Part shown: one piece after another, positions 1 to 4,697 of the stretch | Layout of the letters: every line of letters begins with the position of its first letter | How positions within the stretch are numbered: the stretch's first letter is position 1 | Assembly: GCA_018896985.1 (NCBI GenBank) | Contig: JAHILQ010000091.1 | Coordinates: 1 to 6,335 of the forward strand | Direction: 5' to 3' | Length of the DNA stretch: 6,335 nt | DNA from: Nitrospinota bacterium | GTDB taxonomy: Bacteria > Nitrospirota > Thermodesulfovibrionia > Thermodesulfovibrionales > UBA1546 | Translations under genes and position numbers: made by a program | Notes under the pieces: generated by a model | Told to the model about the DNA's origin: nothing | The model's database searches: none | The model's input: only the letters and a program-made list of their open reading frames with translations

Positions 1-1
1 C

Positions 2-271
2 CAGACCGCTATCATACTCTTTTTTGTCTCTACCGGTTCAAAAAAGGGCGCTACCATACCGATTATTCAGAACTATAAAGATGTAAATCAGGTGATAGAT
101 GCTGCCCAATACATGAATCCTTTACCCCATGTTTTAATGCTCACTGCAATAGTTGTTATGGTAAGCACATTCGGCGTTGCATTGGCGCTTTTATTGATGA
201 TTTTCAGAAAGTATAAGACATTTGAAGAGGATGAGATTCTTGAAATACTTAAACAGGGGAAAGAAAAATGA
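2..271 (+). CDS. mrpC: Mrp/Mnh antiporter subunit C (NuoK-like), 5'-truncated by window edge
   Basis: Partial gene: codons are open from base 2 to a TGA at 269-271, giving the last 89 residues. The family is usually about 110-125 aa, so roughly the first 25-35 residues lie outside the window. The visible part has a hydrophobic segment near its start, a polar loop, then the signature PLPHVLMLTAIVV leading into the last membrane helix. This matches the conserved DPLPQALVLTAIVI block of MrpC/MnhC. The protein ends in a charged cytoplasmic tail (FRKYKTFEEDEILEIL). MrpC resembles NuoK of complex I and is a small three-helix membrane subunit of the multi-subunit Na+/H+ antiporter, packed against the D-type subunit. 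Its stop overlaps the start of the next gene as ATGA, which suggests translational coupling. Identification rests on the motif and on the C-D gene order. Confidence 0.5.
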   Translation, partial: QTAIILFFVSTGSKKGATIPIIQNYKDVNQVIDAAQYMNPLPHVLMLTAIVVMVSTFGVALALLLMIFRKYKTFEEDEILEILKQGKEK

Positions 272-1839
272 TAGAACATGCGGCAATTTTGATTATAGTA
301 ATCCCCCTGCTGGCATCTTTTTTTAATCTCTTAATCGGTTTGTGGAGAAAAAGGCTCTGCTATCCATTTGTCGTTGCCGCACTGGGTCTCAATGTAATTC
401 TTTCTATCTCTGTTCTCAATACAGTCATCAATTCAGGAACCATCAGCTACAGGCTCGGCGGATGGGCGCCGCCATGGGGGATTGAGTATGTAATAGACCA
501 TCTCAACGCATTTATATTGGCTATCGTATCGTTTATAAGCCTTATTGTGGCGATATACTCAAAAAAGAGCATTGAACAAGAACTGCCCGGAAAGACTGTT
601 TACTTCTATACCATCTATCTTCTGCTGGTAACAGGACTTCTTGGTATAACAGTAACTGGTGATGTGTTTAATCTCTTTGTGTTTTTGGAGATTACATCTT
701 TAGCCGGTTATGCCCTAATAGCAATAGGCAGGGACAAAGCCCCCCTTGCCAGCTTTAATTATGTGATAATGGGAACCATCGGCGCCTGTTTTTATTTGCT
801 GGGTGTAGGTTATCTCTACATAGTAACCGGCTCTCTGAATATAGCCGACCTCGCAAAACTGCTGCCGGAACTTTACCATTCAAAGGTAGTTCTTGCTGCC
901 TTTGCCTTCTTTATGGTAGGGGTAGCAATAAAAATAGCCCTTTTCCCTTTGCATGTATGGCTCCCTGACGCCTATACTTATGCCCCCTCAACAGTGAGCG
1001 CCTTTGTCGCATCTACGATGACCAAAGTAGGCGCATACGCAATGATAAGGATTATGTTTACTGTATTTGAACCTCGTTTTTCCATAGAGATGCTTCCTGT
1101 AACTGCCATCTTGGGCTGGGTTGCCGCCGCCGCAATGGTTTACGGATGTATAATGGCATTGGCTCAGACAGACCTCAAGAGGGCGCTCTCTTATATCCTT
1201 ATAGCAGAGGTTGGATATATTGTAATGGGTGTGAGCGTAGCCAATCGTGCGGGCTTTACAGGAGCGGTCCTTCATATCCTAAATGACGCGTTTATGATGG
1301 CATGTCTGTTTATGGTTGCCGGCGCTGTTGTATATAAGACAGGCTCAAGCAATATACAAAATCTCAGAGGTCTGCACAAAAAGATGCCCTTTACTATGGC
1401 TGCTTTTACCATAGGCGCCATTTCTATGGTGGGTATCCCGCCTACAGCCGGTTTTTTCAGCAAATGGTATCTGATTTTGGGGGCGATTGCGGCTCAAAAA
1501 TGGCTGTTTGCAGTGCTTTTTTTATTAAGCAGTCTGGCGGTGGCGGTGGTATTTTTCAGGATTATTCAGAATGTATATTTTCCGCCGAATGAATCAACCC
1601 CTCACCCTAACCCTCTCCCGCAAGGGGAGAGGGGAAATATGGGGGGCAACCCAACTATTCCCCCTCCCTTGACGGGAGGGGGTAAGGGTGAGGGTGAGAT
1701 AGGGCTATTTTCACATGAAGCCCCCGCAACCATGCTCATCCCCATATTTATAATGACCGCAGGGATATTGCTGTTGGGCATGTTTAGCGGGAAGATTATC
1801 TCAAGTGTAATTCAGTTCACTGTGCCGGGGGGCTTTTAA
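268..1839 (+). CDS. mrpD: Mrp/Mnh antiporter subunit D (NuoN/NuoM-like) with repeat-derived in-frame insert
   Basis: A 523-aa polytopic membrane protein of the proton-conducting antiporter family, within which about 14 membrane helices are usual. It would move H+ against Na+ or K+ as part of the Mrp complex. Expected ion-path residues are visible: Glu141 (FLEITSLAGY, helix 5), Lys222 (AIKIALFPLHVWLPDAY, helix 7), Lys253 (helix 8) and Lys399 (GFFSKW, helix 12). In helix 10, where relatives commonly read NHA..K, this protein reads NDAFMM, so His and Lys are replaced by Asp340 and Met344. The start at 268 is supported by AGGGGA at 255-260 and by the 4-base overlap with the upstream stop. The oddity is residues 439-483: a low-complexity linker (PHPNPLPQGERG ... 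PPPLTGGGKGEGE) encoded by an inverted repeat, about 35 residues longer than the same linker in the third paralogue. The fold resumes at HEAPATMLIP. The reading frame is intact, so the gene is probably functional. Confidence 0.5.
   Translation: MIEHAAILIIVIPLLASFFNLLIGLWRKRLCYPFVVAALGLNVILSISVLNTVINSGTISYRLGGWAPPWGIEYVIDHLNAFILAIVSFISLIVAIYSKKSIEQELPGKTVYFYTIYLLLVTGLLGITVTGDVFNLFVFLEITSLAGYALIAIGRDKAPLASFNYVIMGTIGACFYLLGVGYLYIVTGSLNIADLAKLLPELYHSKVVLAAFAFFMVGVAIKIALFPLHVWLPDAYTYAPSTVSAFVASTMTKVGAYAMIRIMFTVFEPRFSIEMLPVTAILGWVAAAAMVYGCIMALAQTDLKRALSYILIAEVGYIVMGVSVANRAGFTGAVLHILNDAFMMACLFMVAGAVVYKTGSSNIQNLRGLHKKMPFTMAAFTIGAISMVGIPPTAGFFSKWYLILGAIAAQKWLFAVLFLLSSLAVAVVFFRIIQNVYFPPNESTPHPNPLPQGERGNMGGNPTIPPPLTGGGKGEGEIGLFSHEAPATMLIPIFIMTAGILLLGMFSGKIISSVIQFTVPGGF
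1598..1697. repeat. Nested palindromic (REPIN-like) element inside mrpD
   Basis: About 100 bases forming an imperfect long palindrome of two hairpins. Left hairpin: CCCTCTCCC at 1611-1619 pairs with GGGAGAGGG at 1625-1633, loop GCAAG. Right hairpin: CCCCCTCCC at 1660-1668 pairs with GGGAGGGGG at 1674-1682, loop TTGAC. The outer flanks also pair: CCCTCACCCTAA from 1599 with TAAGGGTGAGGG at 1683-1694. Two inverted hairpin units are the architecture called REPIN in other bacteria. Forward frames 2 and 3 are closed by TGA (1670) and TAA (1608); only the mrpD frame is open. The encoded peptide PHPNPLPQGERG is one I recall recurring in unrelated predicted proteins of repeat-rich genomes; this could not be checked here. 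Confidence 0.5.
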
Positions 1840-1840
1840 A

Positions 1841-3379
1841 ATGGAAGTTCTAATCTCTGTAAAGCCGTTATTAGCTGTTTCAGTCTCTCTAATCGCAGCC
1901 TTTTTTATAGCCCTCACAGGCGAGAGGGCAAGAAATCTCAGGGAATTCTGGACCATATCAGCCTCTGTGGTTAAATTCGGCATCGTCATTTCCATGCTCC
2001 AGCCTATTCTTGAGGGCAAGGTTATTGAATATACTTTGCTCTCCATAACACAGGGGCTTGAACTAAAATTCAGGGTTGATGCGCTTGGAATATTCTTTGC
2101 CATTACAGCGTCATTCCTCTGGATAATCACATCATTTTATTCCATCGGATATGTGAGGTCATTGAATGAACATGCGCAGACAAGATATTTTGCATGTTTT
2201 GCAATAGCCCTTTCTGCAACAATGGGCGTTGCATTCTCTGCAAATATGTTTACAACATTCCTATTTTATGAAATCATTACGCTCTGCACATATCCCCTCG
2301 TTGCCCATAAAGAGACGCCGGAGGCGATAAAAGGAGCAAGGAGATACATCACATACCTTCTCGGCACATCCATAGCATTCCAGTTGCTGGCGGTATTTAT
2401 GACTTACAGTGCGGCAGGCACATTGGAATTCTCCAATCAGGGGATATTGAATAATGTAAGGGGACAGGTAAGCGATACTTTTCTGATTATTACCTTTATC
2501 CTTTTTATGGCAGGCATCACAAAGGCTGCAATGATGCCCCTTCACTCGTGGCTTCCTGCTGCAATGGTTGCTCCAACCCCTGTTAGCGCGCTTCTGCATG
2601 CTGTTGCAGTCGTAAAGACAGGAGTTTTTGTTGTTGTAAAGATTGTGCTTCATATATTTGGAATTGACCTTCTCAGCCAGCTCGGTCTCGGCACAGCGCT
2701 GGCATATTTTGCATCTATCACAATTATAGTCGCATCAATCATAGCGCTCAAACAGGATAACCTGAAGCGCAGGCTCGCATACTCAACAATAAGCCAGCTT
2801 TCTTATGTAATATTGGGCGTTGCGCTCCTTACGCCGTCAGGCATTACAGGCAGCATAATGCACATAGTCCTCCATGCCTTTGGAAAGATAACTCTCTTTT
2901 TTGTAGCAGGGGCAATATATGTGGCAGCGCACAAGACAAACATAAGCGAACTTGACGGAATAGGCAAGGAGATGCCTTTTACAATGGCGGCATTCACCCT
3001 CGGCGCTCTGTCAATGATAGGAATACCGCCTTTAGGAGGGTTTTTGAGTAAATGGTATATAGCTATTGGCTCTATTGAGGCACAGCAGTTACCTATTCTT
3101 CTTGTATTAGCATCAAGCACAATACTCAATGCCTGTTATTTTTTGCCGATAGTGTATGCAGCATTCTTTAAAAGTGAACAGTGTCAGTTATTAGTGTCAA
3201 AAGAAACTGAACATCAACAACTGCCACCGACACTGACACTGACACCGTCACTGAAAGAGGCCCCTGCCCTTATGGTAATTCCGCTTGTGCTTACAGCAAT
3301 AGGCGCGCTGGTATTGTTTTTTGCGCCGTCAGTATTTCTTGAACTTGCAAGGATGGTAGTGGCAGGCGTGATAAATTAA
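1841..3379 (+). CDS. Second Mrp-type antiporter subunit (NuoL/MrpA N-terminal-like) with repeat-containing linker
   Basis: A 512-aa polytopic membrane protein of the proton-conducting transporter family, one base after the mrpD stop; the G-rich run at 1827-1832 may serve as its ribosome site. The core WLPAAMVAPTPVSALLHAVAVVK (about residues 237-259) is the NuoL/MrpA type rather than the WLPDAY type of the preceding gene. Charged membrane residues: Glu144 (LFYEIIT), Lys228 (helix 7), His253 and Lys259 (helix 8), His345 and Lys349 (HAFGK, helix 10), Lys404 (GFLSKW, helix 12). All the usual ion-path positions are therefore present. It lacks the long C-terminal domain of true MrpA, so it is best described as a second D-type or A-like antiporter subunit. 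Residues 444-472, between AAFF and KEAPALM, are longer than usual and are encoded partly by repeated GTGTCA/GACACT sequence. It likely supplies a second ion channel in the same complex. Confidence 0.5.
   Translation: MEVLISVKPLLAVSVSLIAAFFIALTGERARNLREFWTISASVVKFGIVISMLQPILEGKVIEYTLLSITQGLELKFRVDALGIFFAITASFLWIITSFYSIGYVRSLNEHAQTRYFACFAIALSATMGVAFSANMFTTFLFYEIITLCTYPLVAHKETPEAIKGARRYITYLLGTSIAFQLLAVFMTYSAAGTLEFSNQGILNNVRGQVSDTFLIITFILFMAGITKAAMMPLHSWLPAAMVAPTPVSALLHAVAVVKTGVFVVVKIVLHIFGIDLLSQLGLGTALAYFASITIIVASIIALKQDNLKRRLAYSTISQLSYVILGVALLTPSGITGSIMHIVLHAFGKITLFFVAGAIYVAAHKTNISELDGIGKEMPFTMAAFTLGALSMIGIPPLGGFLSKWYIAIGSIEAQQLPILLVLASSTILNACYFLPIVYAAFFKSEQCQLLVSKETEHQQLPPTLTLTPSLKEAPALMVIPLVLTAIGALVLFFAPSVFLELARMVVAGVIN
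3178..3256. repeat. Inverted/tandem GACACT repeat inside the second antiporter gene
   Basis: CAGTGTCAG at 3179-3187 is the exact reverse complement of CTGACACTG at 3233-3241. The left side has a further GTGTCA at 3194-3199. The right side contains the hexamer run GACACT-GACACT-GACACC at 3229-3246, translated as TLTLTP. The block encodes most of a linker about 20 residues longer than the equivalent in the third paralogue. The two other forward frames are closed by TAG (3192) and TGA (3208 and 3234), so only the gene's own frame is open. An inserted repeat is inferred; a locally expanded linker is an alternative. Confidence 0.5.
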
Positions 3380-3393
3380 GATTTTTTGTGTAC

Positions 3394-3422
3394 TTGACAG
3401 GCATAAATATTTTAGTTATAAT
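3394..3422 (+). promoter_or_regulatory. Consensus sigma70 promoter of vapBC
   Basis: TTGACA at 3394-3399 and TATAAT at 3417-3422 are separated by exactly 17 bases: a perfect match to the sigma70 consensus in both hexamers and spacing. The start point would fall near 3429, leaving a leader of only about 14 bases that carries AGGAGG (3431-3436) six bases before the vapB ATG. The AT-rich spacer contains an 8-base palindrome AAATATTT (3405-3412), which could be part of a VapB operator, but no convincing paired operator is visible. Strong intrinsic promoters repressed by the antitoxin complex are typical of type II toxin-antitoxin modules. Confidence 0.5.
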
Positions 3423-3442
3423 GTGCATATAGGAGGCGCTAA

Positions 3443-3646
3443 ATGAGAGCTACTATAGACATAGATGATAAACTCATGGATGAAGCAAAAAGACTTACCA
3501 ATATAAAAACAAAAAAGGAGTTGGTAAATCTGTCGTTAAGGGAAATCATCAGACGGAAAAGGCTGGAACATCTTATAAGTCTTTTTGGGACTTCCCCTAT
3601 AGATATTTCTTTAAAGGATGTGGAGGAGTTTCGCAGGGATGAGTGA
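3443..3646 (+). CDS. vapB: VapB-family antitoxin
   Basis: A 67-aa protein. The first residues, MRATIDIDDKLMDEAKRL, form the short strand and helix expected of a ribbon-helix-helix DNA-binding domain. They are followed by a segment with T.KELVNLSLREIIRRKR, characteristic of the small VapB antitoxins (the family often called type II antitoxin VapB). The C-terminal part (LISLFGTSPIDISLKDVEEFRRDE) is the likely toxin-binding tail. It should bind and inhibit VapC and, as a complex, repress its own promoter. The start is set by AGGAGG six bases upstream. It overlaps the toxin gene by 8 bases, the usual antitoxin-first order. It is confidently a toxin-antitoxin antitoxin; the exact subfamily is inferred. 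Confidence 0.5.
   Translation: MRATIDIDDKLMDEAKRLTNIKTKKELVNLSLREIIRRKRLEHLISLFGTSPIDISLKDVEEFRRDE
3622..3628 (+). promoter_or_regulatory. Ribosome binding site deciding the vapC start
   Basis: GGAGGAG lies inside the end of vapB, ten bases before ATG 3639. It favours that ATG over the in-frame ATG at 3618, which precedes this site and would add seven residues not expected before the PIN domain. Confidence 0.5.
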
Positions 3647-4037
3647 TGGATTCCTTATAGATACATCAATATGGGTAAAATGCCTTAGAGGCACAGACGC
3701 TTCCCTGCAGAGCAGGGTTGCCGCACTTATTCTGGAGAAAAGGGCGTTTACCTCGGAGATAATTATCATGGAGATTTTAAGAGGCGCTAAATCAGATAAA
3801 GAGTATGATATGCTCTATAACGATTTTCTTGCCCTTCCACAGCTTACTATTGACCACAATGTATGGGGATCAGCATGGGAACTCGCTTATAAGCTTAAAA
3901 AGAAAGGCATTAATGTGCCGTTAGTTGATACAGTGATAGCAGCAACTGCATTGCACCACAAGTGTACACTTATACATTCTGATAAGCATTTTAATATGTT
4001 AGCAAAACACGGCGGACTTAAAGTTCTTGAAATGTAG
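3639..4037 (+). CDS. vapC: VapC-family PIN-domain toxin (ribonuclease)
   Basis: A 132-aa protein with a full PIN domain. The N-terminus FLIDTSIWVKCLRG supplies the first metal-binding acid, Asp8. MEILRGA supplies Glu45. VPLVDTVIAATAL supplies Asp97, and LIHSDKHFNML supplies Asp115. These four acids in this order form the Mg2+-dependent nuclease centre of VapC toxins, which cut RNA (tRNA or rRNA in studied members); the target here is unknown. The length is normal and no catalytic residue is missing, so the toxin should be active when free of VapB. The start at 3639 overlaps the vapB stop (ATGAGTGA) and has GGAGGAG upstream; an in-frame ATG at 3618 is less likely. The module sits between antiporter genes and looks inserted there. 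Confidence 0.5.
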   Translation: MSDGFLIDTSIWVKCLRGTDASLQSRVAALILEKRAFTSEIIIMEILRGAKSDKEYDMLYNDFLALPQLTIDHNVWGSAWELAYKLKKKGINVPLVDTVIAATALHHKCTLIHSDKHFNMLAKHGGLKVLEM

Positions 4038-4080
4038 AATCAAGAAAGGAGATTTATCCCCAGAATAGGGACAGAAAGTT

Positions 4081-4156
4081 GTCATTACGAGTGAAATGAA
4101 GCAATCTCGTCTTTTGCAATGAGATTGCCACGAACCCTTCGGGTTCTCGCAATGAC
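4081..4156. repeat. Palindromic repeat element with GTCATT...AATGAC ends
   Basis: The ends GTCATTACGAG (4081-4091) and CTCGCAATGAC (4146-4156) are inverted copies with one mismatch. Inside, GCAATCTC (4101-4108) pairs exactly with GAGATTGC (4121-4128). A third hairpin, GAACCC-TTC-GGGTTC (4132-4146), occupies the right arm only. The GTCATTGCGAG...GCAATCTC pattern resembles an interspersed repeat I recall from many environmental bacterial genomes. It lies in the 138-base gap between vapC and the 42-codon gene. No U-run directly follows the hairpins, so I do not call it a terminator. Confidence 0.5.
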
Positions 4157-4175
4157 AGGGTAGAGGTATTTTTAG

Positions 4176-4304
4176 ATGAGAAAAGAAGGCGAAGAGATAA
4201 TGGAACTCAAGCATGACCCTGTGCCGGGATACAGGACTGTTTTTTATATAGTATTGACAATAGCGTCTTTGTATCTCGCAGTGATTCTTGTGAGAACTGT
4301 TTGA
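4176..4304 (+). CDS. Small single-span membrane protein, HDPVPGYR motif
   Basis: A 42-codon gene, ATG 4176 to TGA 4302-4304. A charged N-terminus (MRKEGEEIMELK) is followed by HDPVPGYRTVFY and one hydrophobic helix of about 20 residues (YIVLTIASLYLAVILV), ending RTV. AGAGG at 4162-4166 is a modest ribosome site. An internal ATG at 4200 (giving 34 aa) also has a purine-rich AAGAAGG upstream and could be the true start. I do not recognise a named family. The ordered layout (polar head with a Pro/Gly motif, then one clean helix) looks like a real small subunit, not random sequence. Its place beside the antiporter genes and between two repeat elements suggests an accessory subunit or assembly factor, which is inference. 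Confidence 0.5.
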   Translation: MRKEGEEIMELKHDPVPGYRTVFYIVLTIASLYLAVILVRTV

Positions 4305-4350
4305 ACTTTAACTTTGATATTCCTTGTAGCTTGAGGATTATATTATTTCT

Positions 4351-4410
4351 GTCATTCTGGCTTGTCCAGAATCTTTCTTCGGGGAGGGATTCCCGACAAG
4401 CGGGAATGAC
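4351..4410. repeat. Two-hairpin inverted repeat (REPIN-like) with complementary loops
   Basis: Left arm 4351-4373 and right arm 4388-4410 are inverted copies, 19 of 23 bases pairing, with ends GTCATTC...GAATGAC. Each arm is also a hairpin on its own: TTCTGG-CTTGT-CCAGAA on the left and TTCCCG-ACAAG-CGGGAA on the right. The four arm differences fall in the stems and preserve pairing within each arm. The loops CTTGT and ACAAG are exact complements. The element lies in the 150-base gap before the 80-aa gene; the remaining gap shows nothing further that I can support. Confidence 0.5.
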
Positions 4411-4454
4411 AATAGAATCGGTATATAGCTATTATTAATTCGGAGGTTATTAAT

Positions 4455-4697
4455 ATGGAGAAAAAATACTTTTTTGACAATCCAAGGAATGTAAAAGGAT
4501 TCTTTTGGCTTTTTTATATAGTTATCGGGTTATTCACTATCGCTGAACTTTTTATCCATAAACATACATTCTTTAACTGGGAAGAATTTCCCTTCTTTTA
4601 TGCAAGCTTTGGATTTGTAGCCTTTGTCTTTATGATTCTTGTGGCAAAGTATATCCTGCGACCAATTATAAAGAGAAAGGAGGATTACTATGATTAA
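4455..4697 (+). CDS. Small two-span membrane protein associated with the Mrp cluster, EDYYD C-terminus
   Basis: An 80-aa protein with GGAGG at 4442-4446 eight bases before the ATG. A short polar N-terminus (FDNPRNVKG) is followed by helix 1 (about residues 16-34, ending ELFIHKH), then a WEEFPFFYASFGF loop, helix 2 (about 48-67) and a basic-acidic tail RKEDYYD. This layout, with a His-rich end of helix 1, an FYA.FGFVA motif and terminal EDYYD, matches a small hypothetical protein that I recall beside D-type antiporter genes in other bacteria. No function has been assigned to my knowledge. Its last eight bases overlap the next gene's start (ATGATTAA), so the two are probably translated in a coupled way. 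It is likely a small structural subunit of the same complex, which is inference. Confidence 0.5.
   Translation: MEKKYFFDNPRNVKGFFWLFYIVIGLFTIAELFIHKHTFFNWEEFPFFYASFGFVAFVFMILVAKYILRPIIKRKEDYYD
4676..4683 (+). promoter_or_regulatory. Strong ribosome binding site of the third antiporter gene
   Basis: AAAGGAGG lies inside the end of the 80-aa gene, six bases before ATG 4690. It fixes that start and supports coupling of the two genes across their 8-base overlap. Confidence 0.5.

Noticed and set aside
3380..3390. T-run after the second antiporter gene as a terminator
   Set aside because: No stable GC-rich hairpin precedes the six T residues.
3618..3638. Upstream in-frame ATG for vapC, adding seven residues
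   Set aside because: GGAGGAG lies after this ATG and correctly precedes ATG 3639; the extra residues MWRSFAG do not fit a PIN domain start, which begins just before FLIDTS.
3433..3792. The 12-mer GAGGCGCTAAAT occurs at 3433-3444 and at 3781-3792
   Set aside because: About one exact 12-base direct repeat is expected by chance in a window of this size; one copy is the vapB ribosome site and the other is coding sequence of vapC.
4060..4080. AATAGGGACAGAAAGT resembling a GGGGACAG-type repeat
   Set aside because: Too short and with no second copy or inverted partner in the window.
4254..4282. TTGACA at 4254-4259 as a promoter -35 box
   Set aside because: It lies inside the 42-codon gene and there is no TATAAT-like hexamer 16-18 bases downstream.
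4314..4344. TTGATA ... TATATT as a promoter for the 80-aa gene
   Set aside because: The spacing is 19 bases and the match is weak in AT-rich DNA; not strong enough to list.
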